This document shows positions 11,506 through 22,186 of a stretch of DNA of 64,000 nt, piece after piece. Below the pieces are notes generated by a model that saw only the letters and a list, made by a program, of their open reading frames with translations, made no database searches and had not been told where the DNA came from. The position numbers were made by a program, and so were the translations under genes. Source of the stretch: Acanthochlamys bracteata (Eukaryota; Streptophyta; Magnoliopsida; Pandanales; Velloziaceae). The DNA lies in assembly GCA_019914995.1 (NCBI GenBank), contig JAFKAK010000421.1:1-64000 (forward strand). Reading direction: 5' to 3'. Positions within the stretch are counted from its first letter, which is position 1; each line of letters opens with the position of its first letter.

Positions 11506-11947
11506 GGCTAATGTAAGGTACTCTGCACCGTAGGCAGGCCAGCTGTGCGCACTGTGTGCAAGCTCAGGCACAACTGGCAGCGGGGGGGAGGGGGAGCTTG
11601 GCGGAAGAGCAGCGTGCCGTCGATCGATCTGTCCAGCAAGTGGCGCCTGTTGCACGCACCAGGTGTATACTCGCTGGCCCGCTTTAGCATCCTCGTCGTG
11701 ACAAACAGGCGCAGGCCACCGTCCGCAAAGCTCGTTAATCGTCGCCTGCCGTGCGCCGTGTAGGCTTTGCTGTTGCAAGGTCAGCCCCATTTTGATGCCC
11801 GACAGCCCGACATAAAAGGTGGCGTGCTCCTTCTTGCAAGGTTGGTGCTGGTTCCGATCTGATCCCCACACCTCAGATCGATAGCCGAGTGCTTGGGTGC
11901 CTGTCTGTATTTTTGCACCCAGCCGCATCCGACCTCGCCATCACAAC
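11506..11947. promoter_or_regulatory. Divergent promoter between TIP20 and NOP9
   Basis: 442 bases separate the two divergent starts. A G-run (about 11580-11592) lies near the TIP20 side and a C/A-rich leader precedes the NOP9 ATG. No clear TATA box. Housekeeping promoters of this type are often TATA-less. Confidence 0.5.
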
Positions 11948-14118
11948 ATGCCCAAGGAGAACAAGAAGCGCGGTCGCCGCGAGGAGCAGCAGAAGCGCAA
12001 GCGGGAGCACGACGATCCGGAAACTGCCTCCGCGCCGCAGGAGCACCGAGCAGCAAGTTGCGCCCAGGACGAGGAGCAGCCGTTCCAGGATGAAGCCATT
12101 GATGGCGTCACCCGCCCGGCTGCCATGTCCTTCTACGGCATGCTCGACGAGGACGAGCAGGGAGTATTTCAAGCGTGCCGACGAATTGTTAGAGCTTAAT
12201 CAGTTCGATGGGCCCGAGCAGCGCAATCTTTTCATCGAGAGCGTGTACAAAGAGGCAGACGGAAGGAACTCAAGATTGCGAACAGCCAGTCCTGCTCGCG
12301 GCTGCTGGAGCGCCTGATCATTTTGTCTACCCCCAAGCAGCTCAAAGATCTGTTCCAAAGTTCAGCGGCCAGTAAGTGATCCTGCTCATCGCGCCTGCCG
12401 TGCGTATGCTGACATGTACAGTTTCGTCGACCTTGTCCAGCACCGCTTTGCGTCGCACTGCTGCGAAGCCCTCTTCATACAAGCCGCTCCTGTCGTCACC
12501 CAGAAGCTACCAAGCCCGGTCTTGTGCACACGCCGCCCTCATCTGATCCCAACGAAGTCGTCGCATCTATGGAGAATCTCTTCTCTTCACCTTGGACGAG
12601 CTGGAAGGATACCTGGGCTACCTCATCACCGAACGCTTTGCTTCGCATGTCCTGCGCGTACTACTCGTCGTGCTTTCCGGTACCCGCTGGAGAAGCCAGG
12701 CGGCAAGTCGACTCTGTACAGCAAGAAGAAAGAGAAGGTTGGGGTCCCCGGTTCAGAGAAGCAAGACTTTGTACTGGGCGAGAGGAAAGTGCCGCAGTCG
12801 TTCCTTGATGCTTTACAGAAGGTCATCAATGACAGTGTTGTGAACTTGGATACGAACTACCTGCAGATGCTGGCTACGCACCCCACCGGCAACCCGACCC
12901 TGCAGCTGATGCTCAAGCTCGAACTCTCCTTGTTCGGCAAGACAAAAGCAAAAAGACGAGAACTCGATCATCCGAAAACTGCTTCCGGATGACCCCATCA
13001 AAGAAGATACCCCAGTGCATCGTTCATCAACGGCTTGGTGTACGATGCTGTCGGTTCCAGGTTATTAGAGACCATCATTGAACATGCTCTGGAAAGCTGT
13101 TTAAGTCTATATATAGACAGTTCTTCCAGTCGCGCATGGGCAGTCTTGCACGAAACGAGATTGCTAGTTATGTTGCTGGTAAAATCTTGGAGCGACTCAG
13201 TAAGGACGACCTCGAGGAAGCTACCCGCCAGATCGTTGAGCAAATCCCAAACCTGGTCGAGCGCAACCGAACAGGCATTATCAAGACGTTGATTGAGCGC
13301 TGTGTTGCTCGAGGAGTCGACACTGTTCCCATTGCAGCTCAGCTCCAAGTTGCATATGGCGGGTCGAGCGGCTTCGAGATCGCACGCCTCCTCCAGCTAG
13401 GCGAAGCTCCGTCTGACGATGGCAAGACGAGGGATAAGCATGAGCATCCGCAGCCAGACAAGGTGCACGGTTCTTTGCTCGCACAGACGATGATGATTGT
13501 GAATGGACCTCTAGGCAACCTCGTGTTCGACTCTTTCATGAAACTGGGCGACTACATGACTCTGCGGGTAGCTCGCGACCCGGCAGCGTCACGAGCATTG
13601 CAGGCCGCATTGGTGTCTCCCAATGCGACTGTGATTTTTCGAAGAAAGGTCATACAGCAATTCTATGGGCATGTTGGTGAACTAGCTTGGACCCTGCTGG
13701 ATCGCACGTGATTGATTCCATCTGGGAAGGCACCGCTGGCCTTGCTTTCATCCGCGAGCGCATCGCAGAAGAGCTCGCGGAGAATGAGGCAGCACTACGC
13801 GAATCTCACGTTGGTCGCGCAGTATGGCGGAACTGGCGCATGGACTTGTACAGGCGACGTCGAGCGGATTGGGTGAAACAAGCTCGCTACACCGCAGGAA
13901 ACGAAGGTTTCCAGTCTTTCCCCGGGAGCAACGACGAGATAACCCCGCCATCTCAAGGTCGCAAAACTGGCGGACATCTTTCAGCCATTGAGCTGGCACG
14001 CAAGAAATGGGCAGAAGCACAGGCTGCAAAGGCGAAATTGACACAGAAAAGGCTAAGAGAGACGCTGCACAGGCGAAGAAAGAGAGCAAAATGGAAAAAT
14101 CGGGAAGCAAGAGTCTAG
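11948..14118 (+). CDS. NOP9: Pumilio-repeat nucleolar protein Nop9
   Basis: Nop9 binds 20S pre-rRNA in the nucleolus and is needed for 40S subunit maturation. The start MPKENKKRGRREEQQKRKR is the basic nuclear/nucleolar signal typical of the family. Next are FYGMLDEDEQ, EYFKRADELLELNQF and the PUF-type repeats: KIANSQSCSRLLERLI, FVDLVQHRFASHCCEALF, ERFASHVLRVLLV, GSRLLETIIEHALE, ARNEIASYVAGKILERL, GPLGNLVFDSFMKLGDYM, DPAASRALQAALVSPN and DPAGSHVIDSIWEG. A Lys-rich C-terminus ends near 14118, or up to 14213 in a neighbouring frame. An intron lies at 12372-12421. At least six frame changes are needed; Nop9 is essential in yeast, so sequencing error is the likeliest cause. Confidence 0.9.
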
Positions 14119-14469
14119 GCGCAGCAGTGACAGCAAAGGAAAAGAAAACGCGAAAGCAAGCGTGGCGGCTCACTGATTTGCTCGTACCTTGTATCTGGGC
14201 ATTGTTTTACACTTGAAGTCGTTGCGCATCATTGCAGTCATGGAGGCGTTTATGTGGGGACCTGGGATTTGATTCGATCTAGATACCTTTGGCTCGGCGG
14301 TGAGTCTTTCTGCCGGCAGTAAGTTCTGAGGAATATTTAAGTTGATGTCGACTTCTCGTGTAACCTTAAACGTCCAGTTGATCTTGATATTTCTACCCTT
14401 TATTTCCTATTTCCTTCTCGGATTTGACTTGATAATATCTAGAAATAAATCTCAGTATTTTCGACAATT
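14119..14469. other. Intergenic between NOP9 and the decarboxylase
   Basis: About 350 bases. T-rich tracts and an AT-rich leader before 14470 fit a terminator plus promoter. Nothing else is seen. Confidence 0.45.
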
Positions 14470-16158
14470 ATGACTCGTGTCACGAATGGAACGGAAAGCC
14501 CGCTCAACCGCGCTGATGAGGTCAAAGAGGTATCTTGGCTATTGTCTCCATTTTTCTTACAACGATTACTGACGGATTGAATAACCAGCTCCTCGACGCC
14601 TTACAAGAATTGATTATACCATTTATTCGATCAGCAGACGAAGATGCTGCCACCAAACACACTGGACACGGTCTCGCTGTTCCCGATGGAGGACCCAGAA
14701 CCGCACTTGTCGAGCATCACCCTCCAAAGAAGCTCGAGCAGATCTTGAGCCTGAAACATCCCAGAGCAAGGAGGAGGTAAGGATGGACTGGTGCAGATTC
14801 TTGAGAAAGTGTTACAGTACAGTGTGAATACATGGGATCAAGGGTTTCTTGATAAATTATATGCGAGTACAAACGCGGTATGTCTCTCACATCGTATTCT
14901 ACTTCCAGTCTCCACCAGCACTCCTAACTTATTAACAGGTCGGCCTCGTCTCGGAGCTCTTACTCGCCACGCTGAATACCAATGTACGCCCACTTCCCAG
15001 ATTCCTGACCCACCACCACCAGAAAAGTACAGCTCACAAGAAGGCATAGGTACGTCACCAGGTCTCCCCTTTCCTCACCCTCGTCGAAAATACACAACAA
15101 AATACCTCGCCCACCTCTTCGGCTACTCCTCTCCCCACTGCGGCGGTATCAGCCAGCCCGGCGGCTCTGCCTCAAACTCCTCCGCCATCGTGATTGCGAG
15201 AAACACGCTGTACCCGAGACCAAAGAAAACGGAAACGGCGCCCACCGCTTTACGCTCTTTACATCCGCGCATGGACACTACTCACTGAGAAGGCGGCGCA
15301 GATGTTTCGGGCTCGGGACCAAGGCCGTGATTTCCGTGCCTGTCGACTCCGCCGGCCGCATGATTCCTTCCAAACTAGAAACACCGTGCAAGAGAGTAAA
15401 GACAGGGCGAAACGCCCTTCTTCGTGAACGCCACAGCTGGCACCACTGTCCTCGGATCCTTCGACCCCTTCCCGGCATCCACGCCGCCGCTCAGAAACAC
15501 AATCTGTGGTTGCATATCGACGGCTCCTGGGGCGGCTCCATCATCTTCAACGCGTCCTACGCGAAAGACCGCCTCGCGGGTATCAACCTCGCGGACTCCA
15601 TCGCAGTGAACCCGCATAAGATGCTCGGCGTGCCGCTTACATGCTCGTTCCTGCTCGCAAAAGACCCGCGCCAGTTCTGGGCCGCGATGACGCTGCCCGC
15701 AGGGTATCTTTCCATAATGCGGGCGAGAGCGTGGATGATGGGTATGATCTTGCGGACCTGACGCCGCAGTGTGGACGCAGGGCGGATAGTTTGAAGTTCT
15801 TCCTTGCGCTGCAGTACTACGGGGCAGCATTTTTCGGACTTGGTAGGGACAGCGTACGAGGCGGCGGAGTATCTTAACGCGAGTGGAGAAGTCGGAGAAC
15901 TTTGGCGGTTAGTCCGACGCCGGTGCCTTGTTTACAGGTGTGCTTTTACTGGGCGAGAGATGGGACATTGAGCGAGGACAAGGAGGTTAATGGGAAGGTG
16001 ACGAGTGAAGTAGCGCAGAAGTTGATTGCGAGGGACGGCGGTGGATTATGCGCCGGAGAAGGGAGGTTTTTAGGGTGGTGGTGAATGGAGGACGAGGAGG
16101 GGCGTTGGATGGGCTGGTGAAGGCGATTGAAGAGGCTGCGGGGGAATTGGGGTATTGA
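14470..16158 (+). CDS. PLP-dependent group II decarboxylase (glutamate/cysteine-sulfinate type)
   Basis: This type II PLP enzyme removes the alpha-carboxyl group of an acidic amino acid. The N-terminus MTRVTNGTESPLNRADEVKE ends at an intron (14530-14588). LLDALQELIIPFIRSADED follows, then a second intron just before VGLVSELLLATLNTN and a third ending near 15050. HCGGISQPGGSASNSSAI is the substrate/PLP loop, LWLHIDGSWGG carries the PLP-binding Asp, and NPHKMLGVPLTCSFLL carries the Schiff-base Lys (codon 15618-15620). LQVCFYWARD and the closing AIEEAAGELGY complete the fold. Length is near 515 residues, normal for the family. Several 1-base frame breaks occur. Glutamate versus cysteine sulfinate cannot be decided from what I see. 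Confidence 0.88.
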
Positions 16159-16571
16159 GTGGGGCCTAAGGCATGTGACAAGATACGAGTGTGACGACGA
16201 CTTTGACGAGTTTGGCATGTATTTCTTGAGTGGTTTTATGTGGAGAATAGACTCGAAGAAATACTACTACGCTTATTCATGACTATCTTCGTGTTCTTCC
16301 GCACATGCACCATTGGTATTCTGTATCTGGTGAAACTGATCTAAGCACACACTATCCCCTATTCCAGACAAATGTTTTCCAGACCGATAATGCAGGACGG
16401 CCCCGTGTTGATACAATTCCTTTCTGCGCAAATCTGCTGTATTTGAAGCATCTCTACATGCTCGAACATCTTTAGCTTTACATACATATATACATAATCA
16501 AACATTTGCTCGCGTTACTCTAATCCAACAATACCTTGCCTGCTCAATCCCTGCTATTATATTTTACAGGC
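16159..16571. other. Convergent 3' ends, no gene
   Basis: About 410 AT-rich bases between two converging genes. It probably holds both polyadenylation regions. Confidence 0.45.
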
Positions 16572-17612
16572 TCACCTCTCAAACCACCCTGCCAACTCCT
16601 TCTCAACTCCCCTTCCGTCCCAACACTCTTATCCCTCGTTCAACATGCTCGCTCCACTTCTTTCTGATCCAGTGCCTGAAACCCTCCATCTCTCCTGATT
16701 GCCCAGTCATCCTTCTGCAAATACCCTATTCTATTCCTCAGCCCATATCTCAGCAGTGCTTTTGGCGGCGTCATAAATAGCCAATCCCATATTTTCGGCT
16801 GAATACCGAATCTAACGTCTAGATTCAACAGGGTGTACAAATCCGCCTTTCTAGTATCTCTAAGTTGATAGCCTCTGGGCGAATGTCGCCAGGATTCGTC
16901 ATCCCCGGTTTGCGATCCCTTGCCACAAGCCTCGCAGCATCAATCGCAAGCCTCCTCTCCTTCTCTCTCCTCCTTTCCTCCATCTTCACTAGACTTCTTT
17001 CAACTTGTGATGGGATCCGACACGGCCCGGCACCACGGGCGTCAAGTACATAGCCAGCAGCGGCAACCACTCCCCGAACACTAACAGCAGCGCCCGAAAG
17101 CTGGTAACCGTAGCTTATCCGCGCGGCTGCGCAGCACGATCTGCCACTCCGCACGCGTCAGCACCTTGACCATCTCTTTTGCTTATTCACCTGCGCGCCG
17201 CGCCCCGCGCAGCGTTTTGCGATTTTTAGCGTGGACCGCACGTTGGAGACGCCTTGTTTGTAGAAAGTGATGTAGGAGCGGCCGCAGCGCCAGAGGTATT
17301 TAACGTAGTTCTCGGAGCCTCTGGGGAGGCACGTGGAGATCGGGCGGATACGTCTCCGGTGGTGGATTGAGTTTCGCGCGTACCCGGGAACTGGTACAGT
17401 GAAGGGCGTGGATTTTCCGGGAACGGAGGGCTTTGGTAGCGTGGTGGAATAGGTCTGTGGCGTGGATTTCGAGCGGTCGCCGCAGACGATGCATAGCGAA
17501 GGTGTGGTCGGAAAGTAGAGTCATTCGAATTGAGGTACGGTGGGAGGGGCTATGTAATTTTCGTCCGTTCGAGGGGCGCGCGGTGCACGCGTAGGATAAT
17601 GTACGGCGGCAT
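16572..17612 (-). CDS. LETM1-like mitochondrial membrane protein
   Basis: LETM1-type proteins of the mitochondrial inner membrane act in K+/H+ exchange and ribosome attachment. The chosen start MPPYIILRVHRAP (17612) opens an Arg/Ser-rich, presequence-like N-terminus. The family signature follows: NPPPETYPPDL, NYVKYLWRCGRSYITFYKQG, LTRAEWQI with an adjoining hydrophobic segment, EPCRIPSQVERSLVKMEER, and the LETM1-like RBD part GIQPKIWDWLFMTPPKALLR and IGYLQKDDWAIRRDGG. It ends AGWFER at 16572. Fungal versions are usually longer at the N-terminus, so the start may be internal. At least four frame changes. Confidence 0.75.
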
Positions 17613-18161
17613 TGCAAAGTAGACGATGATCGGGTAGGTGCTAATGTCAGATATATTATGGGTTGTGGCTTCATCTTGAGGAAATGGTATAAAGGAAAGT
17701 ACGTGAGAATGTAGGGAGCGACTTGAAAACGGCGACGGTGACAGGATACGCAGGAAATTGAAATACACGATGTCATCACACCTCGCGCATGCGCTAAGCT
17801 TAATTGAGGAGATATATTTAACGTGTCATCTATCATTGTCTGGGGTCCATTAGTATACTCGTCTAGCACACTCGAAGAGGCTGTTGCGTTCAAGTTCACG
17901 TTAGAAAAAGAGTTGAGGAGTTCGTGATGCTTACGCCCGCTCTGCCACGCTTTTTTTTGTACTGGTTGAGTGGAATCACGCTCACGCGCGTTTTAAATAT
18001 TTTAGGTATCTATGGTCGTACTTTCCTACCAAAATACAGACGGAGATGCTCCTTGACACAATTATTTTACATGGCCTAGACGCCGCTACTCTTGAAGCTA
18101 GAAGGAAGATAATACAAAAAAAGAAGCGTCATCAAAGAATTACAAGTCGGGGGTTGTACGC
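17613..18161. other. Intergenic between the LETM1-like and MAM33 genes
   Basis: About 550 bases with open frames that match nothing. It contains a poly-T run near 17950 and AT-rich stretches. It should include the promoter of the LETM1-like gene and the 3' end of MAM33. Confidence 0.4.
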
Positions 18162-19259
18162 TTACTCAACGAACTCTTGACGTCTATCACATGGTTAGTA
18201 ACCGCGAGCAGTTGTGGAGGAATGGTGACGACTTACTGTTCAACCACTGGATGTACTCTTTCTGCTCCTTGTGGTCGATGTAGTCGGGAATGAACAGGGC
18301 CATCCGGGTGTTGATGCCGCGCTCCTCAAGGTACTTTTCAAGCAGGACCTGAGGTCCTCATCTAGGTTGTTGAATGGCGGGCCAGTGTACAGCGTCCTCC
18401 TTGCCCAGTCCTTCCGGCGGTTGCGGGGTCCGAGATCAGCCGAAGGGAAGTACACAGGTCCTCGATCAGGAAGTCCCCATCTTGGGCAGTAGCATCGATG
18501 GCAAGAGCGCCCTTGCCGGGTCGCTCAATGCGGATGTTAGCGTGCGCGGGAAAGCCTGCTGCTGCGCATCCTCATCGTACTCGTCATCGAGCTCTTTCAC
18601 GGTCGGCCGGTGCAATGCGGTCGGGTGCAACGCGGATGTTGCCGTCGCGGGTGTTGCCCTGGTTGATGGCGCCCTTGGTGCTGGCACGCCGGACTGGCCG
18701 TCGCCGACAATGTCATCAACCTCGTTGTCGTACATGGCAGAGTCATTGAGGTCTTCGTTGTGCACGTTATTGTTCAGATCGGCGGTGCTGAAGGTGATGC
18801 GGATCTTCTCGTCGCCAAAGGTACGGGTGAGGTGACTTCCCTGATGTCCAGGCTTGTCCTCGAGCTGGGAAAGCCAGTGCTGTCACCCAAGTACCTTGAG
18901 CACACCTACATACCTCGAAGGGGCTGTTCTCGAGGTACCTTGATGTTGGTGGAGAGTCTTCATCCTCTTTCAGGTCCTCCTCCATGGTAATTTCATTCTG
19001 CAGCTTTGCGACGAGCTCCTCCTTTACTGAATTATATTAGTCCGAGTTCAAGCAACAGCCGTGGCATATCTTACCATCTGAATCCTGTCTCCGGATCGCC
19101 GAGAGGTGGAAGGAGGCTGTGAGACGCGGCGCCGACTGTGTCCATGCTGGGAGAGTAGCAACTGGTCTGAAAAGGGACGACTGCGGGCGGATCGCTTTTC
19201 GAGGACAGGCGAGCGGTAGACCGCGGCGCCGAGCGGACAATGGTCCTGAGACCGAGCAT
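18162..19259 (-). CDS. MAM33: Mitochondrial acidic matrix protein Mam33 (p32 family)
   Basis: Mam33/p32 is a trimeric acidic chaperone of the mitochondrial matrix. The start MLGLRTIVRSAPRSTARL is an Arg-rich presequence. An intron of about 45 bases follows RRQDS (about 19028-19072). Then come ELVAKLQNEITMEEDLKED, a frame-broken beta region, and the acidic stretch MYDNEVDDIVGDGQSG. TVKELDDEYDEDAQQQAFP, FPSADLGP, RTLYTGPPFNNLDEDL and KEYIQWLN follow. A last intron (18176-18236; donor GTAAGT, branch TACTAAC) joins WLN to the ending KFVE at 18162. All p32 landmarks appear in order. Confidence 0.88.
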
Positions 19260-19691
19260 TGTGATGAAGAAAAGAGTATATTGGGAAATGCAGAAACAGT
19301 GAGAGATGCGGGATTGCAAGATGCTAGATGCGGAGCTACGATGATGTTTCCCAAGCGCGCAACTTTTCGCGCACTGATCACCTCTTGGCGGTGAGCTTCA
19401 CTGGACTCACCTCTGCCGCTATCGGCTCCAACAATGTAGAGCGCATATTTGCATGCATATTTGCACGCATATCTGCACCTCTTTCCAGAATCTTTCCAGA
19501 AGTCTGCTCGTGTCTTCCTGAGTAGTCCATTCCTCCTTCATTCTCTCGAAAGGCTAGAGTCAAGCCTCCTACAGTTCTGCAACCATAACGCACCTCCAAT
19601 AACGCACGCGACACCTACCGAACGCCGCCATTCCGGTAACAGATAGGTTCTGTTCACAGAGAGGTGAGGTCGAGCCTTCGACGTATCCATC
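19260..19691. promoter_or_regulatory. Divergent promoter MAM33/CTP1
   Basis: 432 bases between two nuclear genes for mitochondrial proteins transcribed away from each other. A short repeat (GCATATTTGCA, about 19444-19464) lies in it. No strong TATA box is seen. Confidence 0.5.
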
Positions 19692-20891
19692 ATGGCCACC
19701 GCGCCTTCAGAGAAGAAGAAGGTATTTGCAGCGCTGTCCTCAACGACGTCATCTGCTTTCATACTAACTTTGGTAGCCGAGCGCTCTTCGATCAATCATT
19801 GCAGGCGCAACAGCAGGCGCTGTAGAAATTTGTAAATACGCCTCAGTGTTACAATTGTAGTGCCATGACTGACACATCATAGCAATAACATATCCCGCCG
19901 AATGTATGCAATGCCGCATCGCCTTCTCACGAGCAAAGATTTCCTGACCAACATATATAGTTGCAAAACAAGATCGCAGCTCAATCGACGGTTACCAGAT
20001 GGAAAGAAGCTACCGTGGCCACCGTTTGGCAAGCAATGGTATGCAGGATGCACCACTGATAATTGGCAATTCACTGAAGGCTGGTATACGTGCGTAAAAC
20101 TACGTGGACAATTGAGACAACTGTCTGACCCAGCTACAGGCTCTGTCGCTTTCGATATGTACAAGTCGCTTCTTGCAGATGCAGAGGGCAAGGTTTCAGG
20201 TCCTGCGACTGTGATAGCAGGGTTCGGTGCCGGAGCTACTGAGTCACTTCTGGCCGTAACACCTTTCGAGAGCATCAAGACCCAGCTCATCGACGACCGC
20301 AAGTCGGCGAATCCACGTATGCGCGGCTTCCTCCATGGTTCAAGATTAATAGCACAAGAGAAGGGTATTCGAGGCTTCTTCCAGGGCTTCGTACCCACAA
20401 CCGCACGACAAGCGGCTAACTCGGCTGTGCGTTTTCCAGTTACACTGCCCTGAAGCAGATGGCACAATCATACGTTGCACCTGGCGAGAAATTGGGAGCG
20501 GCTAGCACGTTCGGACTAGGAGGCCTGGCTGGTGTAATCACCGTGTACACCACGATGCCCATTGACACTGTCAAGACTCGGTTTGTAATCCAGTTTCAGG
20601 TTGATTCGACATATACTAACATTTCGGACTATAGCATGCAATCGATCGAAGCGCGGAAGATGTACAAGAATAGCTTTCACTGTGTAGCACAGATCTTCAA
20701 AGAGGAAGGGTTGCTCACATTCTGGTCTGGCGCTGTTCTCGTTTAGGCCGACTCATCTTAAGTGGGAGGTATTGTGTTCACTCATGTAAGTGCGCCTATG
20801 AGCCGGTCAACTCCTCAGGCTAATCAAGATGTAGGTACGAGAAATCAATGGAGTTCATGGACAGAGTTGATCACACGGACGTTACATATGA
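19692..20891 (+). CDS. CTP1: Mitochondrial tricarboxylate (citrate) carrier
   Basis: A mitochondrial carrier protein of the inner membrane that exchanges citrate for malate or other tricarboxylates. It starts MATAPSEKKK with an intron, then LRSIIAGATAGAVE. The three carrier repeats show their signatures: TYPAE plus KTRSQLNRRLPDG (split by an intron near 19900), TPFESIKTQLIDDRKSANPR, and MPIDTVKTR followed by an intron and MQSIEARKMYKNSF. GFFQGFVPTTARQAANSAVR and FKEEGLLTFWSGA are typical of citrate carriers. A final intron (GTAAGT at 20787 to GATGTAG) precedes YEKSMEFMDRVD and the stop at 20889. A single extra C before that intron is one of several frame breaks. Confidence 0.9.
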
Positions 20892-22186
20892 GATACTTTT
20901 CTACACCAGGAGGGGTTGTGTTCTCAAACCAACAGTTCGTCTAAATTTCCGTATCAGTATATACCTGCACTGTACACCAAGCGAAAGTCTCAACGACCCC
21001 ATGGAGACTATGCAGGGAGACGGTCAAAGCTCGGAACACAATTACCTGTTTTGTGAAATTATCTCCGCCGGAGACGTTCACTGGCGGGGGCTTACATCAT
21101 CAAACGTAGATACCAAAAGAAAGCATCACAATTCTACATTACCATCTACTGAGCGAGGATGCCAAGATCGCGTTTGTCATCTGCAAAATGTGGTTGTAAT
21201 CTGGCCAAGAGCTAAAAAGATGTCATTTCTGAAAGATCAGCCACCATCGCGGGTAAGACGAAGATGGTATTTTAGGTGCTTATGTGGGCACATATCCCAA
21301 AACAGATAAGCTTGCGATCGCAGTCGAGTTTCTGAGATTTACTGCCGAGATTGGTACTTTGACGAAAATAACATGTAATACATTATCGAAGCCTTTTCTT
21401 GTTGTTGGCTGAGATTTCGGCGATTATCGTTAGTAACTGGATGCGCCTGCATGGCGTGTCTATGCCTGCGCGTCAACGTAGATCGCACAACACCAAATCT
21501 TTTTGCGACTTCTTTATATAAGAAAGTTTCTCCTGGTCCTAGCGATTCAGGTGAGTCGATTGCAGCTCAATTGGATCCTTATTGATGGAGATACGGCGCG
21601 TCGAAGTTGGGGTGGGTTTATTGTTGTGGCGCGTTTTGTGACGCGGCGCACAAAGTGCCAAGGCCACGGTACAGCTAGTGTAGGGCTACGACTACAAAGC
21701 TTCAAGCAAAGCCCTGCACTTTACAACGCCGGCTCTGTATTTCCGCATAAAAGCTGGGCGCCATCACGCTAAGCGAGTAGGCGACAAGGGATGCCAAAAA
21801 GGGCTAAAACTGGAGATCTAACTGTCGCCATAGTCAACGAGCCAAGCATCGGTATCGCCCTACCATAGGCGGACACATTGTATGCAAACAAGGCGCTGCA
21901 GAACCCGGCGTAGATCTAAAATTACCGTTGTAAGAGACTTCGCGGCTTCGATTGTCCTAGAAACCTGCTTTGGGGCTATCCTGGGACCATATAATTCCTA
22001 CTTCGGATACTAGAGGTTACCCTACTGAACCTCTCGCGGCGAAACACTTCCGTATTTGCTGTAAGAATCTCGGAAAGTAACGTCGTTTGATCATTGCTTT
22101 CGTGCGTTCCTCCCGTCCATACGTCCGTAAGAACGACCAACTCGCCATCTTCGCCGCGAGGAAGCCGCGATACGGGCGTTACCCAG
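20892..22186. other. Intergenic, about 1.3 kb
   Basis: A plus-strand open frame at 21001-21309 (Cys- and His-containing) and another at 21503-21772 have no recognisable family and no supporting exons. The last 200 bases before 22187 are GC-rich and probably contain the regulator gene's promoter. Confidence 0.4.

Noticed and set aside
18374-18835. Plus-strand frame of 153 codons rich in Ser/Val/Ala
   Set aside because: Antisense of the acidic region of MAM33.
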